From assembly GCF_014145455.1 (NCBI RefSeq), contig NZ_JACIVB010000054.1:186001-250000 (forward strand): 64,000 bases of DNA. The letters run 5' to 3'. Positions 43,640 to 53,333 of this stretch are shown here, in pieces. The stretch comes from Limosilactobacillus rudii (GTDB lineage Bacteria > Bacillota > Bacilli > Lactobacillales > Lactobacillaceae). The notes under the pieces are model-generated. The model was not told the origin of the DNA. It saw only the letters and a program-made list of their open reading frames with translations, and made no database searches. Within the stretch, counting starts at the first letter, position 1; each line of letters starts with the position of its first letter. The translations under genes and the position numbers were made by a program.

Positions 43640-45946
43640 ATGTCTGCAAATACAGAAAAAGAATTAGAGCAAAAATACCTTGATAATGTTATTGAAAAAG
43701 TAAAAGAAGCCGAGCAAACAGCTGAGAAAAAAATCAAGACTGCACGGCATGATATTAAAGGAATTAATAAGCAGATTGATGATATTCATTTAAATACTAC
43801 TACTTATTCTGGCATGATGGACACCGCCATGTCGTTTCGCGCGCAACAACAAATGTTAGATGAGCGTCAAAATAGCTGGCAACACGCGGCAGATCGATTA
43901 GCAACTCTTAAACGGCTTGAAAAGAAGCCTTATTTTGCGCGAATTGACTTTCGTGAAAAGGGAGCGGCAGAAAAGGAAACTGTTTATATTGGGTTAGCAT
44001 CGTTTACGGATAGGCCAGATCATTTTCTCGTGTATGATTGGCGTGCCCCGATTTCATCTGTTTACTATGAGGGAAAGCTAGGGGAAGTCAAGTACCAGAC
44101 TCCGGTAGGCGAACAAGAGGTTGACCTTACCTTAAAGCGTCAATTTCAGATAAAGGACGGCGTTATCGTTACAATTTTTGATACAGATGAACAGGTTGGC
44201 GACCAGATGCTTTTAGAGGCGTTAGGCAACCATTCAAGTACGAAGATGAAGAGTATAGTAACGACCATCCAGCGTAAGCAAAACGAGATCATTCGTGATA
44301 CCAAGGATGAATTATTATTTGTTCAGGGAGCGGCAGGATCAGGAAAGACAGCAGCAGTTTTACAACGAGTAGCATGGCTGTTATACCGCTACCGAGGAAA
44401 TCTGACATCTTCACAAGTCGTTCTTTTTTCACCTAATCAATTATTCAATGATTATATCGATCAGGTTTTACCAGAACTTGGTGAACATAATATGGTACAA
44501 ATGACATACTTTCAATTTGCCAATCGGCGTGTTCCTAAACTGCATGTGCAAAACCTTGAACAGCGTTTTGAAAGTCACGAGGATGCGACTGCCCAAAATG
44601 CGCAACGGTTACTAACAAGCTTGCAGTATTTCAATGCCACGGAGCGTTATGCTAAACACTTGGGCCATGCTAATATGCGTTTCCGTAACTTGATGTTTAA
44701 CGGCAAGGTCTTTTTGAGCAAAGATAAAATTAAGGAAATCTATTATTCGTTTAACAATAATTATAACCTGGGAAATAGATTGGATGGGACGAAAGAAGAA
44801 CTGATTAGATACCTTAATCGTCGTGTTAGCAGTGAAATGCGTAATAAATGGGTAGAAGATGAAATTCAGAGTTTAAGCAAAGAAGAAATTGATAATCTTT
44901 TCGGTAACCAACCACGGGAATTCGAGGACGAGGATAAGGAATATAAATTCTTAGCACGGCAAATTGTTATGCGGGCATTTATGCCAATCAAAAAAGCAAT
45001 TGACCATAATCAATGGCTTAATATTAATGGGCAATTTTTACACTTCTTTCGGGTAACGCCTAAACTTGTTAATATAAATAGCTACGGAATCAGTGAAGAA
45101 CAATGGCAACGTTATGTTGATAATCTTAAAGAGAATTTAAAACAGGGAAAAATTAGTGCTAACGGAATTACTATCTACCTTTATCTTTATGATTTGATTA
45201 CCGGTAAACATGGTCAGCGTGATATTCGGTATGTCTTTGTTGACGAGGTGCAAGACTACGATGCATACCAGTTAGCTTATCTTAAATATCGTTTTCCACG
45301 GGCTAAATTTACCTTGCTCGGGGACCTTAATCAGGCAATCTTTACTCATGAAAATAGTCGCTCGCTTTTGCAACAGTTAGGGACAATGTTTGATCCAGAA
45401 AAGACAAAGGTGGTTCAGCTTACCAAGTCTTATCGGTCTACCAAACAAATCACCGACTTTACTAAGCATATTTTAGTTGACGGTGAAGCAATCGAAGCTT
45501 TTGAACGCGAAGGAGCAAAGCCGCAAATTTGTGAGACAAAGACAGAAGATGAGGCAGTGACCGCTGTTGTTGATGCGCTTAATAAATACAAGAAAGAACA
45601 TGATGCAGTGGCAATCATCGGTAAGACATTAGCAGACAGCGAAGAGCTTTACCAGAAATTGATGGCACAGAATGTTAAAACAACCCTGATTCGGACGGAA
45701 AATCAACGGTTAGTCAATGGACCGATTATCGTTCCTTCATACCTTGCGAAGGGATTAGAGTTTGATGCGGTAATTGTCTGGAATGCTAACGATAAGCAAT
45801 ATCATGGCGATGGTGAACGACAATTACTTTATACTATTTGTTCACGTGCTATGCATGACCTTAGCTTAGTATCTATTGGTAAGGTGACAAGTTTAATTAA
45901 TCAAGTCCCCGTTGACGAATATAAAAGGGTTATGAATAATAAATAA
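43640..45946 (+). CDS. helD: HelD-type RNA polymerase-recycling helicase
   Basis: This is a 768-residue UvrD/Rep-superfamily ATPase. An N-terminal antiparallel coiled coil (1-100) is the HelD arm that enters RNA polymerase. Walker A is GAAGSGKTAAV, Walker B is VFVDEVQDY and motif III is LLGDLNQAIF; the C-terminal 2A domain contains KSYRSTKQI, GLEFDAVIVWNA and YTICSRAMH. The length fits HelD (about 770). It removes stalled polymerase. The start follows GGTAGGAGAATCTGA. The gene stands alone. Confidence 0.9.
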   Translation: MSANTEKELEQKYLDNVIEKVKEAEQTAEKKIKTARHDIKGINKQIDDIHLNTTTYSGMMDTAMSFRAQQQMLDERQNSWQHAADRLATLKRLEKKPYFARIDFREKGAAEKETVYIGLASFTDRPDHFLVYDWRAPISSVYYEGKLGEVKYQTPVGEQEVDLTLKRQFQIKDGVIVTIFDTDEQVGDQMLLEALGNHSSTKMKSIVTTIQRKQNEIIRDTKDELLFVQGAAGSGKTAAVLQRVAWLLYRYRGNLTSSQVVLFSPNQLFNDYIDQVLPELGEHNMVQMTYFQFANRRVPKLHVQNLEQRFESHEDATAQNAQRLLTSLQYFNATERYAKHLGHANMRFRNLMFNGKVFLSKDKIKEIYYSFNNNYNLGNRLDGTKEELIRYLNRRVSSEMRNKWVEDEIQSLSKEEIDNLFGNQPREFEDEDKEYKFLARQIVMRAFMPIKKAIDHNQWLNINGQFLHFFRVTPKLVNINSYGISEEQWQRYVDNLKENLKQGKISANGITIYLYLYDLITGKHGQRDIRYVFVDEVQDYDAYQLAYLKYRFPRAKFTLLGDLNQAIFTHENSRSLLQQLGTMFDPEKTKVVQLTKSYRSTKQITDFTKHILVDGEAIEAFEREGAKPQICETKTEDEAVTAVVDALNKYKKEHDAVAIIGKTLADSEELYQKLMAQNVKTTLIRTENQRLVNGPIIVPSYLAKGLEFDAVIVWNANDKQYHGDGERQLLYTICSRAMHDLSLVSIGKVTSLINQVPVDEYKRVMNNK

Positions 45947-46037
45947 AGGTGATACGAATATTGCACTTTATAATATTAGATTTATAATTTAAATACGGAT
46001 TAAAAGTAACGAAATAATTTCGGTGAGGAGTAGTACT

Positions 46038-47381
46038 ATGAGGGTAATTATAATTGGTTGTACCTATGCGGGGATGACGGCTGCAGCACAAATTCTAAGG
46101 AGTCATCCAGACACGGAGGTCACAATTTATGATCGTAATGCAGTGGTTCCCTCAATCTCATATGAGATCAATGATTATGATGACCAAGATGCAGAATATC
46201 CCCGCTTGCGAACAGAACTGAGTCCGCAGCAACTAACCGTAATGGGTGCTGATGTTAAAATGGGATCCCTATTAATGGGGATTGATCCAACACAAAAGGT
46301 TGTTAAAATAATGGGGATGCTTGATGATAATACGACAGATGAGCATTATGATAAGCTAATTATTGCTAATGACTCTACTAGGATTGCGCCTAACCTTAAG
46401 GGAGTTGATAGCACTAACGTTACCCTTGTTAAAGATCAACAAGATGCTAAGGCGGCTGTCCTTTTGTCAACGATTGATCAGCAGATTGCGGTTATTGGTA
46501 ATGATGCTTTAAGTCTTGGAATGGTTAATGCATTTCGCCAACAGAAAAAAACAGTTACTTTAATAACAAATGGTGAACCAATATTGCATTATTACTTTGA
46601 AGATGAATATTCAAAGCGTGCTGAAGATCTTTTAACGGCGAGCGATGTCAATGTAGTTACGGACGAACATGTAACCGAACTAGACGATAACGGGGTTGGT
46701 ATTACGGTTACGACCGATAAGGGAACCTATAACGTTGGTCGCGCGGTTATTGCTGCAGGTCAGCAACCAGATACGTCTATCTATCAGGGAGTATTGGCGA
46801 TGGATGATCAAGGGGCTCTTGAGATTGATGAATTTCTCCAAACATCTGTGTCGGATGTATACGCAATCGGCGGTTCGACGACATTGCGGTACAATCCGAC
46901 TAACCAAAAGATTTATGATCCACAATCAACTGAAGCAGTTCGTCAAGCAGTGATTGCTGCAGAAAATGTTATGGGAAAACAGGTAAAAGATTCCGGAACT
47001 CAACTTAGTATGAGTATAAACCTTGATGGGACGACGATGGCTTCGGTTGGCCTTACCCTCGCACGGGCTCAACAAGCAGGAATTAATGCTGATGCAGTTA
47101 CGATTGAAGATAATTATCGTCCAGAATTTATGCCAACTACTACACCAGTACTAATGACAGTTATTTGGGACAAGGATACTCGACGGATTTTAGGTGCTCA
47201 GATGATGAGTAAACATGATATTTCTGAATCGTTAAGTCTAATCTCCCTATGTATTCAAAATGAAAATACAATTGACTTTTTAGGGATGTATGACACAATG
47301 TTCCAACCAAATTTTGACCGGGCATTTAATTATGTTAATTTACTTGGCCAAGCTGCAATGGCAAAAGCAGGTAACGAATAA
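46038..47381 (+). CDS. Degenerate NADH oxidase-like flavoprotein paralogue
   Basis: This is a 447-residue homologue of the NADH oxidase that starts at 47495. The start at 46038 follows GGTGAGGAG. The redox-active Cys is gone: where the paralogue reads SFLSCGIAVY, this reads PSISYEINDY. The NAD-binding motif GGGYIGVELVEAY is changed to GNDALSLGMVNAF, and the FAD motif AGGDV to AIGGST. The first FAD segment is also changed (CTYAGMTAA). The C-terminal 95 or so residues, by contrast, are very similar to the paralogue (VTIEDNYRPEFMPTTTPV). The intact frame suggests function without catalysis, for example as a partner. An alternative is a recently decayed gene. Confidence 0.82.
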   Translation: MRVIIIGCTYAGMTAAAQILRSHPDTEVTIYDRNAVVPSISYEINDYDDQDAEYPRLRTELSPQQLTVMGADVKMGSLLMGIDPTQKVVKIMGMLDDNTTDEHYDKLIIANDSTRIAPNLKGVDSTNVTLVKDQQDAKAAVLLSTIDQQIAVIGNDALSLGMVNAFRQQKKTVTLITNGEPILHYYFEDEYSKRAEDLLTASDVNVVTDEHVTELDDNGVGITVTTDKGTYNVGRAVIAAGQQPDTSIYQGVLAMDDQGALEIDEFLQTSVSDVYAIGGSTTLRYNPTNQKIYDPQSTEAVRQAVIAAENVMGKQVKDSGTQLSMSINLDGTTMASVGLTLARAQQAGINADAVTIEDNYRPEFMPTTTPVLMTVIWDKDTRRILGAQMMSKHDISESLSLISLCIQNENTIDFLGMYDTMFQPNFDRAFNYVNLLGQAAMAKAGNE

Positions 47382-47494
47382 TTAGATGATTTGGTAAAAT
47401 AGTAAGTAAATAAGCAGTTATTTCGTTGATCCATTGATTATCGGAACGAAAAGTCTTACTTTAGAATAGTAGGAAAGTAAAATGAGGTGTAGAT

Positions 47495-48847
47495 ATGAAA
47501 GTAGTTATTGTTGGCTGTACGCACGCGGGCACGATAGCGGCAACCCAGATTTTAAATGCACATCCAGATGCTGAAGTTGTTATTTATGAACGAAATGATA
47601 CGGTTTCGTTTCTATCATGCGGAATTGCTGTTTACTTGAGTGGTGAAGTTGGCGATCCGGATGCAATGTTTTATTCTAGTCCTAAGCAACTGGAAGAAAT
47701 GGGTGCAACAGTTAAAGTAAAGCACAATGTATTAAGCGTTGATCCAACCACTAAGACGCTTGAAATTGAAGACCAAGAAACAGGTAAATTGACTGCTGAC
47801 TACTATGATAAGCTGATTATTACGACCGGCTCATGGCCAGTTATTCCACCGGTTTCAGGACTTGAAAATAAAAACCTATACTTATGTAAGACCTATTACC
47901 ATGCAAAGAAATTATTCCAGCTTGCTAAGGAAGTTAAGAAGATTATCGTTGTTGGTGGAGGATACATTGGAGTTGAATTGGTCGAAGCTTACTTACGTCA
48001 AGGACGAGATGTTACTTTGATTGATAGCTCTGATCAAATGTTATTGAAATACTTTGATAAGCAATATTCCGATCGGATCGGGCGCATTTTTAAGGATCAT
48101 AATGCTCACCTTGAATTACGGCAACGGGTTACGGGATTTAAGGACAACGGTGCTAATGGTGTAAGTGTCATTACTAATAAGGGTAAGATTTATGATGCTG
48201 ATATGGCGGTTCTCTGTGTCGGCTTCCGTCCTAACAGTGACCTTGTTCGTGGTAAGATCGAATTACACCCGGATGGCACAATTAAGACTAATGAATATAT
48301 GCAGACTTCTGATCCTGATATCTATGCAGGTGGGGATGTGACATCCGTTCACTTTAACCCAACTAATACGGATCGGTATGTGCCACTTGCTACTAATGCG
48401 GTTCGTCAAGGAACAATTGCAGGGGTTAATGTTTTCGGTAACCAGATGAAGTATATGGGGACCCAGTCAACAACCGGCTTACACCTATTTGGTCACACAA
48501 TGGTATGTACAGGATTGACTTTGCGACGGGCAAAAGAGTTCGGGATTGATGCGGATTCAGTTACGATTGAAGATAATTATCGTCCAGAATTTATGCCAAC
48601 AACGACGCCTGTTTTTATGACGTTAGTGTGGGAAAAAGGAACACGACGGATTTTGGGTGCTCAGTTCATGAGTAAGCATGATGTTTCGCAATCTGCTAAC
48701 TTAGTGTCAGTATGTATTCAAAACCGCAATTCAATTGACTTTCTTGCTTATGTTGATACGTTATTCCAGCCTAACTTTGACCGGCCATTTAATTATGTTA
48801 ACTTGTTAGCACAAGCAGCTGTTGCTAAAGAAGATAAGAAAAAATAA
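47495..48847 (+). CDS. nox: NADH oxidase (water-forming, FAD-dependent)
   Basis: This is a 450-residue flavoprotein that reduces oxygen to water using NADH, restoring NAD+ in heterofermentative metabolism. FAD-binding IVGCTHAGTIAA with the His near residue 10, redox Cys42 in SFLSCGIAVY, NAD-binding VVGGGYIGVELVEAY and the second FAD site in YAGGDVTSVHF are intact. Length and motifs match Nox2 enzymes. The start follows AATGAGGTG. The upstream paralogue lies 113 nt before and may share a transcript. Confidence 0.93.
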   Translation: MKVVIVGCTHAGTIAATQILNAHPDAEVVIYERNDTVSFLSCGIAVYLSGEVGDPDAMFYSSPKQLEEMGATVKVKHNVLSVDPTTKTLEIEDQETGKLTADYYDKLIITTGSWPVIPPVSGLENKNLYLCKTYYHAKKLFQLAKEVKKIIVVGGGYIGVELVEAYLRQGRDVTLIDSSDQMLLKYFDKQYSDRIGRIFKDHNAHLELRQRVTGFKDNGANGVSVITNKGKIYDADMAVLCVGFRPNSDLVRGKIELHPDGTIKTNEYMQTSDPDIYAGGDVTSVHFNPTNTDRYVPLATNAVRQGTIAGVNVFGNQMKYMGTQSTTGLHLFGHTMVCTGLTLRRAKEFGIDADSVTIEDNYRPEFMPTTTPVFMTLVWEKGTRRILGAQFMSKHDVSQSANLVSVCIQNRNSIDFLAYVDTLFQPNFDRPFNYVNLLAQAAVAKEDKKK

Positions 48848-48882
48848 GAGCGTGAATGGATTCGTTTCACGTTCTTACAAAG

Positions 48883-48933
48883 AAAAAGAGCTCCAGGGTT
48901 CGGCTTTTGACCGACTCCAGAGCTCTTTTTGCG
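48883..48933 (+). terminator. Terminator after nox
   Basis: AAAAAGAGCTC (48883-48893) pairs with GAGCTCTTTTT (48920-48930), with an inner stem, followed by GCG. A smaller stem at 48850-48873 precedes it. It may serve both strands. Confidence 0.85.
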
Positions 48934-48969
48934 TTGTGTTTCATTTTGGTAAAACACAAATAACACCCT

Positions 48970-49860
48970 TTATTGTTGTTTTGAAAATGGAATATCTTGG
49001 AAATTGACCTGCATAATTGTATTGGCAAGGAGGAGAATCATCCCACCCCAAACTAATTGGGGAGTTAATGGATCATATCCCATGATGACTGACATTGTGC
49101 TGGCAAAAAATGACTCGAGCATGAGCAAGAGACCAGCAGAAGTCGCATCGGTATAACGTTGGGCGGTAATTTGCATTCCCTGAGCTAGAAATGTGACAAC
49201 AATAGCCAAAATGGCAAGTGGAATTAAGGCTTGCACCCAGTGGATTTGTGTCAGGTTGGCACGTTCAAATAAGGCCGTTGTAATCCACCCATAGGTTCCT
49301 TGACAGAGACCAATCATGAAAATAACTACCCAGGGACTTGAAACTTTTGGTGCAAATTTACCAAAGAAAATTAATTGTAAGGCCCAGAAAATAGCAGAAA
49401 CAACTGTCAGAAAGTCGCCAAAGTTAAGTTGGAGACCAGTATTAGTAACGTTAGTAATGACTGCCATTCCAATTAGCGCCAGGGTTACTGCAAAATAAGT
49501 CTTTCTTTGTGGTCGTTCATGCCAAAATAACCATAGCAGTAGTGGGGCAATTGCAACGTAAAGAGTTGTTAAGAAAGCATTTTTTGCCGGAGTTGTGTAG
49601 CGGAGAGCATCGGTTTGCAGAAAATAGCCAAGAAAATTAATGGTTCCCATGACTAATCCCAATTTAAAATCAGTAAAAGTCATGCGGTTAATCTGCTTAT
49701 GGAAGATAATATAACCGGCGATGACACACATGGTTCCCCGACAGGCATTAATAACACCGGAATGCATACCGGCTTGAATTGTCAATTTAGCGAAGACATA
49801 GCTGCTTCCCCATAATATGGCGACTATTAGGAGCATTAAGTTGGCTTTTTTCTTAGAAAT
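48970..49860 (-). CDS. EamA/DMT-family transporter
   Basis: This is a ten-helix drug/metabolite transporter with two EamA repeats, about 288-296 residues. The conventional ATG is at 49836, giving MLLIVAILWGSSYVFAK. A better Shine-Dalgarno site (GAAAGGCCTGATCA) lies further upstream and positions an ATT at 49860 at the right spacing; translation from there adds SKKKANL, the usual N-terminus of this family. The substrate is unknown. Confidence 0.82.
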   Translation of the reverse strand: MSKKKANLMLLIVAILWGSSYVFAKLTIQAGMHSGVINACRGTMCVIAGYIIFHKQINRMTFTDFKLGLVMGTINFLGYFLQTDALRYTTPAKNAFLTTLYVAIAPLLLWLFWHERPQRKTYFAVTLALIGMAVITNVTNTGLQLNFGDFLTVVSAIFWALQLIFFGKFAPKVSSPWVVIFMIGLCQGTYGWITTALFERANLTQIHWVQALIPLAILAIVVTFLAQGMQITAQRYTDATSAGLLLMLESFFASTMSVIMGYDPLTPQLVWGGMILLLANTIMQVNFQDIPFSKQQ

Positions 49861-50046
49861 AGTGATCAGGCCTTTCGTTTCAAATGATATTCAATCATAA
49901 CATGTGAAAACGATTTCTAAAAATGGCTAATAAGATGAAAGCATGATAACTTTTTAAACTTTTTGGAAAAATAATATTGTAATGTTGCGGTTACCCTAAT
50001 TAGTGTATTATTGTTAATAATGATAATTTTTTATGGAGGAACGACT

Positions 50047-52143
50047 ATGAAAACAGCGTTGCAGAAGCTCCACCGTGGCTTGAATACCAAGCTCGGTTTT
50101 TTTCTGCTTGTTGTACTCTTATTTTGTTTAAAGAGCTATTGGGCTTACCAAAACGAGTTTAACTTAGGTGTCAAGGGGAGTATGCAGCACTTTCTATTGG
50201 CATTTAATACGATTCCAAGTGCCCTTGTCTTTTTAGGAATTGCATTGTATTTCCGGGGACGGCTGTCCTATTGGATGATGTTGATAATTAATGCAGCCCT
50301 ATCGACGTGGCTTTTTGCAAATATTTTGTACTATCGAGAATTTTCAGATTTTATTACTTTTAATGTCATTAAAGGATCTGGAGCGGCTTCAAATAACCTT
50401 GGCAAGAGTTTGATGGGAATTATCCGTCCCGAGGACTTTTTAGTTTATTTAGATGTTGTTATTTTAGCGATTATTTTATTGTGTCATTTTGTTCGTGTTG
50501 ACATGCGGCGATTCAAAATACGTTATGCAATGACAATTACCGCCCTTGGCTTTGTCCTCTTTGGGGTAAACCTTGGAATGGCAGAAAGCGATCGCTCACA
50601 ATTACTTACGCGGACATTTGATAATAATTATATTGTTAAATATTTGGGGGTAGAAGCATATACGATTTATGATGGGATAAAGACCACCAATAACAGTGTT
50701 GTAAAGGCCCGGGCTAATCGGGATGAATTAAAACCTGTTTTGCACTTTATTCATAGTAATTATGCCGCACCAAACGTTGAATATTATGGCAAGGCAAAAG
50801 GAAAAAATATTTTTATTATCCACTTGGAGAGTCTGCAACAATTTATGATTGACTATAAGCAAGATGGACAAGAAGTGATGCCAAACTTAAACAAGCTCTA
50901 TCACGCTAATGATACCTTGGCATTTGACAACTTTTTCCATCAAGTTGGTCAAGGGAAGACAGCGGATGCCGAGACAATGTTAGAAAACTCACTCTTTGGT
51001 TTACCTGAAGGATCAGCAATGGTTACTGATGGAACAACTAATACTTTCCAATCCGCTCCAGCCCTTCTTCACCAGAAATTGGGTTATACAACCGCTTCCT
51101 TCCACGGGGATGTCCCGAGTTTCTGGAACCGTGATAATGCTTATAAGTCATTTGGTTATCAATATTTCTTTAGTAAAGAATACTATCCAAAGACGAAAGA
51201 CTATGATGCTGGTTATGGAATGAAAGATAAGATTTTCATGAAAGAGTCAGCACATTATATTGAACAGCTCCCGCAACCGTTCTATGCTAAGATTATTACT
51301 GTTACGAACCACTACCCGTATATTCTTGATAAAAAGAATAAGGATATCGAAGCGTGGAATACTGGTGATGATACGGTGGATCCATATGTCCAAACAGCGC
51401 GATACCTTGATGAATCGCTTGGTGAATTCTTAGATTACCTTGATAAGAGCGGTTTACGACAAAATAGTGTTCTTGTCCTCTATGGGGATCACTATGGGAT
51501 TTCTAATAACCACCAACCGGCAATCGCTCAGGTTTTAGGTAAAAAGAAAGTTACAAACTATGATTTAGCGATGTTCCAAAAAGTTCCATTTATGATCAAT
51601 ATGCCTGGTCTTAAGGGTGGTATTGACCATACTTATGGTGGAGAAATCGATGTTTTACCAACGCTTGAAGATTTGCTAGGGATTAGCTCTAAGAACTATA
51701 TTCAGTTTGGACAAGATTTACTCTCGCCAGAGAATAAGCAGATTGTTCCATTTAGGAATGGCGACTGGGTAACGCCTAAGTACACGAAATACAATGGTGA
51801 CTATTACTATACTAAGAATGGTAAGCAAATTACCCACCAAACAGCAGCTCAGCGGAAAGAAATTGGTAAGATTCAAAAGTATGTCACAACCGACCTTGGA
51901 TTATCAGATAAGGTTGTAAATGGTGATTTGCTACGATTCTACAAACTACCAGGGTTTAAGAAAGTTGATAAAAAGCAATATACTTATAACCTTAAGAAGA
52001 GTTTAAAGAATCTTCAAAAACAGCAAAAGAAACAGAAGACGAGTTTGAAGACTGAAAACAATAATCAAAGTACATTTGATGATTACACTACTGACGCGCC
52101 GGAGTTAAAGCAATATCCAAAACTCAATTTCCCTAAGCCGTGA
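50047..52143 (+). CDS. ltaS: Lipoteichoic acid synthase-like sulfatase-family protein
   Basis: This is a 698-residue membrane protein with five N-terminal helices (1-190) and an extracellular sulfatase-fold domain. The start at 50047 (MKTALQKLHRGL) follows TATGGAGGAACGAC. The nucleophile segment QGKTADAE contains the catalytic Thr; the metal-site residues in HLESLQQF, YGDHYG and SFHGD are in place. It uses phosphatidylglycerol to polymerise glycerol-phosphate. The Lys-rich C-terminus is long. Other LtaS-family enzymes (LtaP, YfnI/YqgS) differ in detail, so the exact paralogue is uncertain. Confidence 0.88.
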   Translation: MKTALQKLHRGLNTKLGFFLLVVLLFCLKSYWAYQNEFNLGVKGSMQHFLLAFNTIPSALVFLGIALYFRGRLSYWMMLIINAALSTWLFANILYYREFSDFITFNVIKGSGAASNNLGKSLMGIIRPEDFLVYLDVVILAIILLCHFVRVDMRRFKIRYAMTITALGFVLFGVNLGMAESDRSQLLTRTFDNNYIVKYLGVEAYTIYDGIKTTNNSVVKARANRDELKPVLHFIHSNYAAPNVEYYGKAKGKNIFIIHLESLQQFMIDYKQDGQEVMPNLNKLYHANDTLAFDNFFHQVGQGKTADAETMLENSLFGLPEGSAMVTDGTTNTFQSAPALLHQKLGYTTASFHGDVPSFWNRDNAYKSFGYQYFFSKEYYPKTKDYDAGYGMKDKIFMKESAHYIEQLPQPFYAKIITVTNHYPYILDKKNKDIEAWNTGDDTVDPYVQTARYLDESLGEFLDYLDKSGLRQNSVLVLYGDHYGISNNHQPAIAQVLGKKKVTNYDLAMFQKVPFMINMPGLKGGIDHTYGGEIDVLPTLEDLLGISSKNYIQFGQDLLSPENKQIVPFRNGDWVTPKYTKYNGDYYYTKNGKQITHQTAAQRKEIGKIQKYVTTDLGLSDKVVNGDLLRFYKLPGFKKVDKKQYTYNLKKSLKNLQKQQKKQKTSLKTENNNQSTFDDYTTDAPELKQYPKLNFPKP

Positions 52144-52216
52144 AAGTAATCCTCGTTTTAGGATAACGTTATGTGACATGTCATAATAAGTGGTTGACAT
52201 GAAAGGGAAGAGAAAG

Positions 52217-52267
52217 AAACAAACGACCAGAAACCATGTAATAGTGATTTTGGCCGTTTGTTTTTTG
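52217..52267 (+). terminator. Terminator after LTA synthase gene
   Basis: CAAACGACCAGAA pairs with TTTTGGCCGTTTG (with bulge), followed by TTTTTT at 52261-52266. The loop is long (about 20 nt). Confidence 0.7.
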
Positions 52268-52409
52268 TATTGTTAAATGTTATTCTTTTTGCATGAATTT
52301 TTGGTAAAATATTGAGAGGCAAAATTAAACTTTAATCGCGCTTATAATATGGTACGATAGATGTTAGTAACCGTTTACAAAACGGGGATAGAACAAAGGA
52401 CTTTATGTA

Positions 52410-53333
52410 ATGGATGAATGGATGAACTACGAACAATTTGATCGGCAAACCTGGCACAGCTTTTTTCCAACCGACACTGTTCGGCTGACGCAAGGTAACT
52501 TAGATGAGATAAAATCATTGAATGACCGGATTTCAATTGAGGATGTGCAGGATGTATATTTGCCATTAGTAAAGCTGATTCAGCTCCGCTACCAAAATTT
52601 CTTGGAATGGCAAATGCAAAAGGCTAATTTCTTGCAGCGATCAACGATGCGGGTTCCATATATTATTGGAATTGCTGGCTCGGTAGCCGTTGGGAAAAGT
52701 ACGATTGCTCGGTTAATTAGTATTCTTTTAAATAAGATGTTGCCGGATAAAAGGGTAGAGCTAATGACGACCGATGGCTTTTTGTACCCCAATGCTGAAC
52801 TTGAGCGCCGAAACATTATGGATCGCAAGGGATTTCCCGAATCATATGATATGGAAAAGCTCTTAAAATTTTTAAATGACGTTAAAGCTGGCGAACCGAT
52901 TGTTAAAGCACCGACTTATTCGCATCAAGTTTACGATGTTCAGTTAGATAAGCCACTAACTATCGATCATCCTGATATTTTAATTGTGGAAGGAATTAAT
53001 ACCCTCCAATTACCCAGCAACCAGCAATTATATATTAGTGATTATTTTGACTGGTCGCTCTATGTTGATGCTAATCCGGACCTAATTGAGCATTGGTATT
53101 TGCAACGCTTTGGGATGTTGCTTGATACTGCTTTTACTGATCCGTCTAATTATTATTACCCTTATTCACAAGGTGATCGAAAAGAAGCTTTTAAAATGGC
53201 TAAGGATGTTTGGCAACGAGTAGACTTACCAAACTTACGAGAATTTATCCTTCCTACTAAGCTTCGTGCGGATGTAATTCTCCATAAAACAACGGGGCAT
53301 CTAGTTGATCATCTATATTTACGACGGGGCTGA
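52410..53333 (+). CDS. coaA: Pantothenate kinase, type I
   Basis: This is a 307-residue kinase that phosphorylates pantothenate in the first step of CoA synthesis. The P-loop is GSVAVGKST (near 94), and the TTDGFLYPN motif and the EGINTLQL segment match CoaA. The length is the usual 305-316. The start follows AAAGGACTTTATGTA. A perfect TATAAT lies about 65 nt upstream. Confidence 0.93.
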   Translation: MDEWMNYEQFDRQTWHSFFPTDTVRLTQGNLDEIKSLNDRISIEDVQDVYLPLVKLIQLRYQNFLEWQMQKANFLQRSTMRVPYIIGIAGSVAVGKSTIARLISILLNKMLPDKRVELMTTDGFLYPNAELERRNIMDRKGFPESYDMEKLLKFLNDVKAGEPIVKAPTYSHQVYDVQLDKPLTIDHPDILIVEGINTLQLPSNQQLYISDYFDWSLYVDANPDLIEHWYLQRFGMLLDTAFTDPSNYYYPYSQGDRKEAFKMAKDVWQRVDLPNLREFILPTKLRADVILHKTTGHLVDHLYLRRG

